64,000 nt of DNA from Nocardioides sp. Lineage in GTDB: Bacteria > Actinomycetota > Actinomycetes > Propionibacteriales > Nocardioidaceae. Below are positions 1 through 7,326 of this stretch, one piece after another; the first letter of the stretch is position 1, and each line of letters opens with the position of its first letter. Where the stretch lies: assembly GCF_030150155.1 (NCBI RefSeq), contig NZ_JASLGR010000026.1, positions 103,293 through 167,292 on the forward strand. The letters run 5' to 3'. A model generated the notes under the pieces. That model was not told where the DNA came from. It worked only from the letters and a program-made list of their open reading frames with translations, and searched no databases. A program made the translations under genes and the position numbers.

Positions 1-42
1 GATGGTGAGCGCCGTACGCGCGAACGAGGACATGCTGCTCAT
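1..42 (-). CDS. N-terminus of a protein running off the window edge
   Basis: A reverse-strand ATG at 42 opens a frame without stops to the window edge, reading MSSMSSFARTALTI. It lies directly downstream of the 96-residue protein at 70-360. In other actinobacteria the homologue of that protein is often followed by a LytR C-terminal-domain membrane protein, so this could be its start. Fourteen residues are too few to identify it. Confidence 0.35.
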   Translation of the reverse strand, partial: MSSMSSFARTALTI

Positions 43-69
43 GGAGTCGTACGTTAGCCGGAAGGCCGC

Positions 70-360
70 TCAGAGGGAGTGGACCCGGGCGTGCAGGACG
101 TGGCGCTGCTGGAGCGCCGCGCGCAGGGCGCGATGCAGGCCGTCCTCCAGGTAGAGGTCGCCCTGCCACTCCACGACGTGGGCGAACAGGTCGCCGTAGA
201 ACGTCGAGTCGTCGTCGAGCAGGCTGGTCAGGTGCAGCGTGTCCTTGGTGGTCACGAGCTCGTCGAGCCGGACCTGGCGCGGGGGGATCTCGGCCCACTC
301 TTTGAGGGTGAGGCCGTGGGCCGGATAGGGCCGTTCCTCGCCGACGCGCTTGAAGATCAC
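70..360 (-). CDS. small conserved actinobacterial protein (VapB-like/ParB-like annotation family)
   Basis: This is a 96-residue protein starting at GTG 360. It contains RPYPAHGLTLKEWAEIPPRQ, then DSTFYGDLF and LYLEDGLHRALRAALQQR. From memory this is a very conserved actinobacterial family of about 95 residues, often labelled VapB-type antitoxin, although the YLEDGLHR block looks more like a ParB/sulfiredoxin-type fold. No toxin partner is seen. It is divergent from the HerA-like gene, 45 bases away. The longer reading frame on this strand (to 2088) is an artefact of the GC-rich neighbour. Function unknown; I would not call it an antitoxin without a partner. Confidence 0.75.
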   Translation of the reverse strand: MIFKRVGEERPYPAHGLTLKEWAEIPPRQVRLDELVTTKDTLHLTSLLDDDSTFYGDLFAHVVEWQGDLYLEDGLHRALRAALQQRHVLHARVHSL

Positions 361-393
361 GGTTCGACTGTAACAACGCCTGGTTGCCGCGCT

Positions 394-399
394 TAGGCT
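394..399 (+). promoter_or_regulatory. leaderless -10 box of the HerA-like gene
   Basis: TAGGCT ends six bases before ATG 406, the spacing expected when transcription starts at the start codon itself. There is no Shine-Dalgarno sequence. Confidence 0.55.
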
Positions 400-405
400 C
401 TGCAC

Positions 406-2028
406 ATGACTGACGCGCCGGTGTCGTTGCCCGACAACCCGATCTACCAGGCCGTCTCGGCCGGATATGTCTTCGATGGTGCCGCTCTCGAGCTCGGCGG
501 ACTGATGGTCGATGCGACCACCCTGACCGACGTGCACGTGAAGATCCCGATCGGGATGCTGAACCGGCACGGCCTGGTCGCGGGTGCGACCGGGACCGGC
601 AAGACCAAGACGATCCAGCTGATGATGGAGCAGCTGTCGGCTGCCGGTGTGCCGGTCTTCGCCGCCGACATCAAGGGCGACCTGACCGGTCTGGCCTCGC
701 CCGGCGTGGCGGGGGACAAGATCACCGCGCGGGCGGCGACGGTCGGCCAGACCTGGGAGGCCAAGGCCTTCCCGGTGGAGTACTTCGCGCTCGGCGGCGT
801 CGGCACCGGCGTGCCGATCCGGGTCAGCGTCGAGGCCTTCGGCGCGACCCTGCTGGCCAAGGTGCTGGGGCTCAACGACACCCAGGAGTCCTCGCTCGGG
901 CTGGTCTTCCACTACGCCAAGAACGCCTCCCTCAAGCTGGTCGACCTCGGCGACCTGCGCGCCGTCCTGCAGTTCCTCACCTCTGCCGATGGCAAGGCCG
1001 AGCTGGCCGGTCTCGGCGGGCTCTCGGCCGCCACGGTCGGGGTGATCCTGCGCGAGCTGATCGCCTTCGCCGACCAGGGGGCCGACCAGTTCTTCGGCGA
1101 GCCTGCGTTCGACTCCGCCGACCTGCTGCGCACGGACGGGGGCGGGCAGGGGCTGATCTCGCTGCTGGAGCTGCCCAACCTCACCGACCGTCCGGCGATC
1201 TTCTCCACGTTCCTGATGTGGCTGCTGACCGACCTGTTCCGCAAGCTCCCCGAGGTCGGCGACCCCGACAAGCCGAAGCTGGTCTTCTTCTTCGACGAGG
1301 CGCACCTGCTCTTCACCGACGCCTCCAAGGACTTCCTCGCCACCATCACCCAGACCGTCCGCCTGATCCGGTCCAAGGGCGTCGGCGTCTTCTTCATCTC
1401 CCAGTCGCCGACCGACATCCACGAGGACGTCCTGGCCCAGCTCGGCTCGCGGATCCAGCACCAGCTCCGGGTCAACACGCCCAACGACGCCAAGGCGCTC
1501 AAGTCGACGGTCAACACCTATCCCACGTCGTCGTACGCCGACCTCGGCGCGGTGATCACCACGCTCGGGATCGGCGAGGCGATCGTGACGGTGATGAACG
1601 AGCGGGGTGCGCCGACGCCGGTCGCATGGACCCGGATGCGCGCCCCCGAGTCGCTGATGGCCGCCACGGATGCGGCCGCGGTGGCCGCGACGGTCTCGGC
1701 CTCGACCCTGAACGCGAAGTACTCCGCAGTCTCCGACCTGCCCTCGGCGGCCGATGACCTGAGTGCGAAGGCGGAGCAGAAGCAGGCGGAGGCGGGTTCG
1801 GCAGGCGGCGCGGCGGGATCGGGTTCGGCAGGTTCGGGATCGGGCTCGGGGTCGGCGGGTGGGTCGGCTCCGGCCGGCGGCGCCTCGGCGCCCAAGGCCG
1901 CGCCGAAGAAGAGCGCGAAGAAGGAGAAGTCGATGATCGAGGAGGTGGTCAACTCGACCACCTTCCGCCAGGTAGCGCGCACCGCCGCGCGGGAGGCGAT
2001 GAAGCAGCTCTTCGGTCGCAAGCGCTGA
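406..2028 (+). CDS. HerA-like ATPase, DUF853 (YjgR) family
   Basis: The 540-residue product is a P-loop ATPase of the HerA/FtsK group. Walker A is GATGTGKTKT near residue 60, and Walker B is KLVFFFDEAHLLF near residue 295. The segment SKGVGVFFISQSPTDI is typical of DUF853 proteins. A low-complexity Gly/Ser/Ala-Lys linker (about residues 455-500) separates the ATPase core from a C-terminal helix containing STTFRQVARTAAREAMKQLF. Members are predicted DNA-translocating hexamers whose exact role is unclear; no NurA nuclease is encoded nearby. The stop codon TGA overlaps the first unit of a 22-bp repeat array. Start chosen at ATG 406 because of the leaderless -10 box. Confidence 0.9.
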   Translation: MTDAPVSLPDNPIYQAVSAGYVFDGAALELGGLMVDATTLTDVHVKIPIGMLNRHGLVAGATGTGKTKTIQLMMEQLSAAGVPVFAADIKGDLTGLASPGVAGDKITARAATVGQTWEAKAFPVEYFALGGVGTGVPIRVSVEAFGATLLAKVLGLNDTQESSLGLVFHYAKNASLKLVDLGDLRAVLQFLTSADGKAELAGLGGLSAATVGVILRELIAFADQGADQFFGEPAFDSADLLRTDGGGQGLISLLELPNLTDRPAIFSTFLMWLLTDLFRKLPEVGDPDKPKLVFFFDEAHLLFTDASKDFLATITQTVRLIRSKGVGVFFISQSPTDIHEDVLAQLGSRIQHQLRVNTPNDAKALKSTVNTYPTSSYADLGAVITTLGIGEAIVTVMNERGAPTPVAWTRMRAPESLMAATDAAAVAATVSASTLNAKYSAVSDLPSAADDLSAKAEQKQAEAGSAGGAAGSGSAGSGSGSGSAGGSAPAGGASAPKAAPKKSAKKEKSMIEEVVNSTTFRQVARTAAREAMKQLFGRKR

Positions 2029-2203
2029 CTTCCGGGTTCGCCACGCGCGAGATCCGGGTTCGCCACGCTCGACTTCCGGGTTCGCCACGCTCGACTTCCG
2101 GGTTCACCACGGGTGAGATCCGGGTTAGCCACGAGGCAGATGTGGGCAAGCCGGATCTCGAACGTGAGTAACCCGGATCTCGGCGGTGGTGAACCCGGAT
2201 CTC
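2027..2203. repeat. array A: 22-bp tandem repeats, five forward then three reverse units
   Basis: Forward units lie at 2027-2048, 2049-2070, 2071-2092, 2093-2114 and 2115-2136. Reverse units lie at 2138-2159 (degenerate), 2160-2181 and 2182-2203. Each unit reads GA(G/C)(A/T)TCCGGGTTCGCCAC plus four variable bases. The forward block begins inside the TGA stop of the HerA-like gene, and the reverse block ends three bases from the stop of the convergent EccC-like gene. The blocks meet with a single base between them. The array fills the convergent intergenic space, could fold into a long imperfect hairpin, and may act as a bidirectional terminator. Confidence 0.9.
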
Positions 2204-2206
2204 GGG

Positions 2207-4045
2207 CTAGGGGAGGGCGGCGAGGAACGGCTCGCCCTCGATCAGGCCCCAGCCGGGGCGTCCGAGCGGGACCGCTGCTGCCCGGCGCCGGTCGAAGACC
2301 GAGTCGAACGGGTCGGTGAGGCGCAGCTCGATGCGGGTGCTCAGCAGGTCCCGCACCGCCGGCCGTACGTCGGCCCAGCGATGCGCCGCCAGGATGAGCC
2401 GGACCCGGGGCTCGCCGATCACGGCCCGTACCAGCGCGTCCTCCAACGCTGGACGCTCCTGACGTAGCCGGCCCCAATCGTCTGCCAGCACGACCATGAC
2501 CTCACCGGACCCGCCCAGGTCCTCCCAGGGCGGGGTGTCTGCGAGTGCATCGGCGCGGTGGCAGCGCAGCCCGGGGATCGCTGCCTGCTCGATGCCCGCG
2601 GTGAGGGCGTCCAGCAGCGTGCTCTTCCCGCTACCGGGGCGCCCCACCACTGCGACGTGCCCGGCGGTGGGGTCCAGGGTGAGCACCCGCTGGCGGACGG
2701 GATCGTCGGCCAGGCCGAGGGGGATCAGCCTCGCGGCGCTCGGTTCGCCCGGCCTTGGCGTTGCAGCCGGCCCCGCCGACCCGATCAGCCCTCCCCGCCC
2801 CGTCGGCCCCGCCGCCCCGATCAGCCCCGCCAGCACCCCCACCCGCACCGACGACTCCGGCGCTGGGCGCCAGACCGGGGTTACCGGGGGCGCGCCCTGC
2901 GCGGTGATCGCCTCGACGGCGTCGGCGCGGAACGCCGCGGTCGCCGGCGCGATCCGGAAGCGCCGGGTCTCACCCGGACCGGTGCGCAGCAGCGCCCAGC
3001 CGGGCTCGCGGGGGAGGTGGGCGGCCCCGGCGTCCCCGATCGCGGTTCGGGACTCGGCCTCGGTGAAGGTGCGGAGCGCCAGCCGCCACGACAGGTGGGC
3101 GTCAAGCTCGCGGAGCCGACCCTCCTCGAGGCGCTGGCTCGCCAGGACGAGATGGAGGCCGAGGGAGCGGCCTACTCGGCCGGTCCTGACCAGCACGTCG
3201 AGCACGTCGGGGTGGGCGGTGAGCAGCTCGCTGAACTCGTCGATCACGACCACGAGAGCGCCGAGCCCCGCGGTACCCCCTGACGGTCCCACGCCGAACA
3301 GCCCCACCCCCGACCGCACCACCCGCTGCCGCCGATCCAGCTCCGCCTCCAGAGCGGCCACCATCCGGCGTACCGCGGCATCGTCCTCGGCCAGGTTGGT
3401 GACCAGCCCGGCGCAGTGTGGCAGCGCGGCGAGGTCGGCCAGGGCCGTGCCGCCCTTGAAGTCGATCAGCAGCAGCCCGAGGTCGGTGGGCCGGTGGCGC
3501 AGCGCCAAGGAGAGCACGATCGCCTGGAGCAGCTCGGACTTGCCCGACCCGGTAGCCCCGACGATCACTCCGTGCGGTCCGACCCCGCCGGCGGCGGCCT
3601 CGCGCAGGTCCAGCCAGACCCCGGCGGCCAGCTCGGCGCACAGGTCGGGCTCGGTCCACGCGACCGTGGCCTGACGCTCGCCGGGCGGATCGGCCGACGT
3701 GGTCAGCCGGGCCAGGGCGCGGGCGGCGAGGACCAGCCCGACCGGATCGGTGCCGGGCGGGGCTGCGGGCTCGGTCCACTCGGGGGAGGGGAGCAGGGCG
3801 GCGAGCTGGTCGGCGTACGCCCGGCGGGCCTCGACGACGGCCCGGAGTCGACGGTGGCGCTGCTGATCGAGGGCGAGGAGGCTACCGGCGAGGGTCGCGC
3901 CGATCATCGTGACGGCGACCAGGGCGTGCCCGGTCGCGGCGCTGAGCACGCCGATCGAGACCAGGCTGCCGGCCAACGGCAGCAGCTGCGCCAGCCAGCC
4001 GGCGTCGCGCGGTGGCAGCGCGGGCGGGGCGGGCAGCGTCGGCAT
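2207..4045 (-). CDS. EccC-like FtsK/SpoIIIE ATPase of a compact type VII secretion cluster
   Basis: The 612-residue product has two N-terminal membrane segments (about residues 15-60) and two FtsK/SpoIIIE ATPase modules. The first Walker A is GATGSGKSE near residue 160, with LLIDFKGG and VVIDEFSELL after it; the second is GRPGSGKST near residue 465. Canonical EccC proteins have three or four ATPase modules and about 1300 residues, so this is a short form. It is divergent from two WXG100 genes, which fits an export motor for them. Start at ATG 4045 (GTG 4054 is also possible), because CACAGT lies seven bases upstream as a likely leaderless -10 box. EccD, EccE and MycP are not recognised nearby. 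Confidence 0.82.
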   Translation of the reverse strand: MPTLPAPPALPPRDAGWLAQLLPLAGSLVSIGVLSAATGHALVAVTMIGATLAGSLLALDQQRHRRLRAVVEARRAYADQLAALLPSPEWTEPAAPPGTDPVGLVLAARALARLTTSADPPGERQATVAWTEPDLCAELAAGVWLDLREAAAGGVGPHGVIVGATGSGKSELLQAIVLSLALRHRPTDLGLLLIDFKGGTALADLAALPHCAGLVTNLAEDDAAVRRMVAALEAELDRRQRVVRSGVGLFGVGPSGGTAGLGALVVVIDEFSELLTAHPDVLDVLVRTGRVGRSLGLHLVLASQRLEEGRLRELDAHLSWRLALRTFTEAESRTAIGDAGAAHLPREPGWALLRTGPGETRRFRIAPATAAFRADAVEAITAQGAPPVTPVWRPAPESSVRVGVLAGLIGAAGPTGRGGLIGSAGPAATPRPGEPSAARLIPLGLADDPVRQRVLTLDPTAGHVAVVGRPGSGKSTLLDALTAGIEQAAIPGLRCHRADALADTPPWEDLGGSGEVMVVLADDWGRLRQERPALEDALVRAVIGEPRVRLILAAHRWADVRPAVRDLLSTRIELRLTDPFDSVFDRRRAAAVPLGRPGWGLIEGEPFLAALP

Positions 4046-4178
4046 GGCGCCCACTGTGACCGGTCCAGGCCCGCGACGCGACCCCCGTCGCCTCGTCCTG
4101 TGGATAACTCAGATCGGTGGTTTGCGGCGCGCGATTCGGGGAAGAGATCGCCTCGGACGACGCAGATCGGAGGAGAAC

Positions 4179-4484
4179 ATGACAGTCCCCATCACCGGCC
4201 AGGTGGCCGGAGCGCTCGATCGCGCCGCCATGCTCACGCTCGCCGCCCACGCCGACCTCGAGGCGCAGCTGGGCCGGCTCGGCCAGGACGTCGCCGCGAC
4301 GTCGGGGCGGTGGGAGGGTGCCGGGGCGCGTGCCTTCGCCGCGGCGTACGACGCCTGGGCCACGCAGCAGCGCAGCGTGCTCGCCACCCTGGTCTGGTTC
4401 CACGACCAGCTCCGCGCGATCGAGGCCCTGAACGGCTCGACCGACACCGCGCTGGCGGCCGGGTTCGGGGTGCGCCATGACTGA
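4179..4484 (+). CDS. WXG100-family protein (EsxA/EsxB-like), first of pair
   Basis: A 101-residue helical-hairpin protein with the turn motif W-E-G in SGRWEGAGARAF near residue 46. Length and motif placement are normal for WXG100 proteins, which are exported as dimers by type VII systems. A strong ribosome binding site (GGAGGAG) precedes ATG 4179. Its 3' end overlaps the second WXG100 gene by eight bases, implying coupled translation and heterodimer formation. Function as secreted substrate is inferred from family and from the adjacent EccC-like gene. Confidence 0.85.
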   Translation: MTVPITGQVAGALDRAAMLTLAAHADLEAQLGRLGQDVAATSGRWEGAGARAFAAAYDAWATQQRSVLATLVWFHDQLRAIEALNGSTDTALAAGFGVRHD

Positions 4485-4767
4485 TCGGATCCTGGTCGAC
4501 CACGCCGCGCTCACCGAGGCCGCGACGGCGCTGGGCCGGGCGGTCGCGGCGACCGAGGCCCGGCTGGCCCAGCTCGACCACGACCTCGGCCCGCTCCAGA
4601 CCGAGTGGTTCGGCAGTGCGCAGCAGGCCTGGGTAGTGGCGCACGGTCGGTGGCGGACGGCCGCTGGCGAGATGCATCGGGTGTTGGCCGAGCTCGGTAG
4701 CCGGCTCGCGGCGGCTCAGGAGGCCTACCGGGACGCCGACCTCGCCGGTGCACGGGCGTTCGACTGA
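4477..4767 (+). CDS. WXG100-family protein, second of pair, with YxxxD export motif
   Basis: The 96-residue product carries W-F-G in QTEWFGSAQQAW near residue 47. Near the C-terminus it has YRDAD, matching the YxxxD general export signal of type VII substrates; its partner lacks a terminal YxxxD. The gene overlaps the upstream WXG100 gene by eight bases, and its TGA overlaps the ATG of the next membrane gene. The pair probably forms a heterodimer with this member carrying the signal. Confidence 0.85.
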   Translation: MTDRILVDHAALTEAATALGRAVAATEARLAQLDHDLGPLQTEWFGSAQQAWVVAHGRWRTAAGEMHRVLAELGSRLAAAQEAYRDADLAGARAFD

Positions 4768-5261
4768 TGGAGGTGATCGACAGGCCGGCGCAGGTGGCTG
4801 CGGTGGTCGCGGCCGAGTCGGCGTGGATGCCCGCGTGGCAGCGGATCGTCGTCGCCGCGCTCCTCGGTTCGGTGCCCGGCCTGATCCTGCTCGCGCTCGT
4901 CCCGCCCCCGGGGGCCGCGCTGATCGCCGTCGGGTCCGCCCTCGGCTCCCGGGCCGCGCCGAGCGGGGCCGCCCGCGCTCTGCGGGGGGACGTCGAGCCG
5001 AGAAGCGTGCGCCGGGTGCGGGGCGTGCTGGTGACGGCGTACGTCGTCACTGGGCTGCTCGTCGTCGCCGCGATCCCCCGCGCCTGGCCGGATCCGGCGG
5101 CCGTGGCTGCGGCGGTCCTCGCGCTCGGGCTGGTCCTCACCCAGCACCGCCCCGAGGTGCGCAGCCCGCACCTTGGCGTGGCGTGGGAGGCGTGCGAGGC
5201 GGTGGCCGCGGTCGCGGTGGTGCCGGTCGTCGTGCTCGCGACCCGCGGGTGGTGGCAGTGA
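4767..5261 (+). CDS. small membrane protein of the WXG100 cluster
   Basis: A 164-residue hydrophobic protein with about four or five predicted membrane segments, including IVVAALLGSVPGLILLALV, GVLVTAYVVTGLLVVAAI and EAVAAVAVVPVVVLATRGWW. It is translationally coupled on both sides (TGATG upstream, GTGA downstream). I do not recognise a family; its position suggests a reduced membrane component replacing the EccD or EccE function, but that is inference from context only. Confidence 0.7.
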   Translation: MEVIDRPAQVAAVVAAESAWMPAWQRIVVAALLGSVPGLILLALVPPPGAALIAVGSALGSRAAPSGAARALRGDVEPRSVRRVRGVLVTAYVVTGLLVVAAIPRAWPDPAAVAAAVLALGLVLTQHRPEVRSPHLGVAWEACEAVAAVAVVPVVVLATRGWWQ

Positions 5262-5428
5262 CCCCGCGCGAGCAGTTGATGGTGGCGTCGTGGGAGGCCG
5301 AGCGGATGCGCGCGGCCCTGCTCAGCGGTGATGCCGAGGCGCGGGTCGAGGGTCCGCGACTGGGCCGTCTGCTGAGCGTCGGCGTGCTGCTGGGAGGGGT
5401 GGTGGTGGCGGTCCTCCTGCTGGGCTGA
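5258..5428 (+). CDS. 56-residue single-pass protein resembling the N-terminus of EccB
   Basis: GTG 5258 overlaps the TGA of the previous gene. The product has a soluble N-terminal helix (TPREQLMVASWEAERMRAAL), a short linker, and one membrane segment (LLSVGVLLGGVVVAVLLLG) ending at the C-terminus. EccB proteins also begin with a cytosolic helix and one transmembrane segment, but continue into a large extracytoplasmic domain that is absent here. Coding support: coupled start, uniform codon bias and a clear membrane segment. The EccB comparison is structural impression, not alignment. Confidence 0.6.
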   Translation: MTPREQLMVASWEAERMRAALLSGDAEARVEGPRLGRLLSVGVLLGGVVVAVLLLG

Positions 5429-5500
5429 CCGTTGTGAGAAATGACAATTCAATACCAGGATGCTGCCGAATCGAACGGTGACCGGTGGTGCACCTCTCGT

Positions 5501-5516
5501 CCAGAGTGACAACTCA
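5501..5516. promoter_or_regulatory. small inverted repeat in the alkB leader
   Basis: GTGA-CAAC-TCAC lies about 40 bases before the alkB start, in a leader that also holds a relatively AT-rich stretch (about 5430-5460) suitable for a promoter. It could be an operator; no regulator can be assigned. Confidence 0.3.
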
Positions 5517-5555
5517 CGGCGCTGTTTCGAGGCGTCGACGGAGCAGGAGGTCGAG

Positions 5556-6980
5556 ATGGCGACGTACGAGCCCAGCGGCACGGTGCGTGCTGCGTCGGTG
5601 GCGCAGTGGCACGACAAGAAGAGGTACCTGTGGCTGATCGGCCTGGTGGTGCCCTCGCTCGTCTTCGTCGCGATCGGGCTGGCGCAGTGGACCGATCTCG
5701 GGGTGTTCTACTGGTTCGGGCCGATCGTGCTCTTCGTGATCGTGCCGACCCTCGACCTCGTCGTCGGCCGTGACGGCGCCAACCCGCCCGACGACATCAT
5801 CGAGGCGCTGGAGAACGACCGGTACTACCGCTACATCACCTTCGCGTTCCTGCCGATCCAGTACGCCGGCTTCCTCCTCGCGATGTACCTCGTCGCGCGC
5901 GGCGACCTGTCCGTCTGGGACAAGGTCGGTCTCTCGATCACCGTCGGCACCGTCGGCGGGGTCGGGATCAACACCGCCCACGAGCTCGGCCACAAGAAGG
6001 AGTCGCACGAGCGCTGGCTCTCCAAGATCGCGCTGGCGCAGAGCTTCTACGGGCACTTCTACCTGGAGCACAACCGCGGCCACCACGTCCGCGTCGCCAC
6101 CCCCGAGGACCCCGCCAGCAGCCGGATGGGGGAGAGCTTCTACGCGTTCTGGCCGCGCACGGTCTCGGGGTCGCTGCGCTCGGCGTGGAACCTGGAGAAG
6201 CGCCGCTACCAGCGCAAGGACACCCATCCGTTCCACCTCGGTAACGACGTGCTCAACGCCTGGCTGATGTCGATCGTGCTGTGGGGCGCGGTGATCGCGT
6301 GGCTCGGCGTCGGCGTGATCCCATACCTCCTGCTCCAGGCCGTCTTCGGCTTCTCGCTGCTCGAGGTGGTCAACTTCATGGAGCACTACGGGATGCTGCG
6401 GGCCAAGGTCGGGACCGGGGACCGGCAGCGCTACGAGCGGGTCGACCCGAGTCACTCCTGGAACTCCAACAACATCGCCACCAACGTGCTGCTCTACCAC
6501 CTGCAGCGGCACAGCGATCACCACGCGAACCCGACCCGGCGCTACCAGGCGCTGCGCGGCTACGCGGAGAGCCCGGTGCTGCCCACGGGCTATGCGGGCA
6601 TGATCGTGATCTCGTTGGTGCCGCCGCTCTACCGCCGCGTGATGGACAAGCGGGTGATCGCGCACTTCGACGGCGACCTGAGCCGGGCCAACCTCCAGCC
6701 GAGCAAGCGGGAGCGGCTGCTGCGGCGCTACCCGGTGCCGGTGGCCGGCGGGGTCGGCTCGGGGGATCGGGCGGATCTGTCGCGTCGAGCCGAGGTGGAC
6801 GACGTACGCGCGGCGCGGTGCCCGGGGTGCGGGTACGTCTACGAGGTCGACGAGGGCAACGAGGCCGAGGGCTTCGCCGCCGGAACCGCCTGGCGCGACA
6901 TCCCGAACGACTGGTGCTGCCCCGACTGCGGGGTGCGCGAGAAGGTCGACTTCATCGCCCTCACGGAGTCGCTGCGATGA
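5556..6980 (+). CDS. alkB: alkane 1-monooxygenase fused to rubredoxin
   Basis: A 474-residue integral membrane diiron hydroxylase. All signature His boxes are present: HELGHKKESH (about residues 142-151), EHNRGHH (about 171-177), NFMEHYGM and LQRHSDHHANPTRRYQ (about 313-328). A C-terminal rubredoxin domain (about 420-465) has C-PGCG and CCPDCG iron-binding knuckles, so the electron donor is covalently attached, as in several actinobacterial AlkB proteins. Terminal hydroxylation of medium/long alkanes at the membrane is the expected reaction. Start ATG 5556 was chosen over an upstream in-frame start because AGGAGG sits a few bases before it. ATGA overlap with a ferredoxin gene indicates coupling. 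Confidence 0.93.
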   Translation: MATYEPSGTVRAASVAQWHDKKRYLWLIGLVVPSLVFVAIGLAQWTDLGVFYWFGPIVLFVIVPTLDLVVGRDGANPPDDIIEALENDRYYRYITFAFLPIQYAGFLLAMYLVARGDLSVWDKVGLSITVGTVGGVGINTAHELGHKKESHERWLSKIALAQSFYGHFYLEHNRGHHVRVATPEDPASSRMGESFYAFWPRTVSGSLRSAWNLEKRRYQRKDTHPFHLGNDVLNAWLMSIVLWGAVIAWLGVGVIPYLLLQAVFGFSLLEVVNFMEHYGMLRAKVGTGDRQRYERVDPSHSWNSNNIATNVLLYHLQRHSDHHANPTRRYQALRGYAESPVLPTGYAGMIVISLVPPLYRRVMDKRVIAHFDGDLSRANLQPSKRERLLRRYPVPVAGGVGSGDRADLSRRAEVDDVRAARCPGCGYVYEVDEGNEAEGFAAGTAWRDIPNDWCCPDCGVREKVDFIALTESLR

Positions 6981-7171
6981 GCCGGATCGCTGCCGACCTC
7001 GGCACCTGCGAGGGGATCGGCATGTGCGAGGCCCAGGCGCACCAGTACTTCCGGGTCAGCGACGACGACCTGGTCGAGGTGCTTGCCGAGGAGGTTCCCG
7101 AGGCGGACCGGGTCCTGGTCCATCGGGCGGTGGAGAGCTGCCCGGTGTTCGCCCTGAAGCTCCTCGACTGA
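6977..7171 (+). CDS. small [3Fe-4S]-type ferredoxin next to alkB
   Basis: A 64-residue single-cluster ferredoxin with CEGIGMC in the N-terminal half and ESCPVFAL near the C-terminus, giving three cluster cysteines as in P450- and Rieske-associated ferredoxins. The ATG overlaps the alkB stop. AlkB already carries rubredoxin, so a second, different electron carrier here is notable; it may serve AlkB-rubredoxin reduction or another oxygenase. The TGA stop is the start of repeat array B. Confidence 0.85.
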   Translation: MSRIAADLGTCEGIGMCEAQAHQYFRVSDDDLVEVLAEEVPEADRVLVHRAVESCPVFALKLLD

Positions 7172-7322
7172 CTTCCGGTTTCACCACCGCCGAGATCCGG
7201 GTTCGCCACCGCCGACTTCCGGGTTTCCCACGGCCGACTTCCGGGTTATTCACCATCGAGATCCGGGTTGCCCCCTTTGCTGGGAGGCAACCCGGATCTC
7301 GCGCGTGGTGAACCCGGAATTC
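7170..7322. repeat. array B: 22-bp tandem repeats, five forward then two reverse units
   Basis: Forward units are at 7170-7191, 7192-7213, 7214-7235, 7236-7257 and 7258-7279; reverse units at 7279-7300 and 7301-7322. The forward block begins in the ferredoxin stop codon. The reverse block ends four bases before the stop of the convergent PucR gene. The two orientations meet with a one-base overlap, leaving no unique sequence between the convergent genes. Confidence 0.9.
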
Positions 7323-7326
7323 GGCG

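Noticed and set aside
70..360. VapBC toxin-antitoxin pair
   Set aside because: No PIN-domain toxin is next to the gene and the family is widely conserved as a single gene.
70..2088. 672-residue reverse frame across the HerA-like gene
   Set aside because: Only the last 96 residues (from 360) look like protein. The rest is Arg/Gly-rich antisense of the HerA-like gene and runs through the repeat array.
2027..2203. CRISPR array
   Set aside because: Units are directly abutted with no spacers, both orientations occur in one array, and no cas genes are present.
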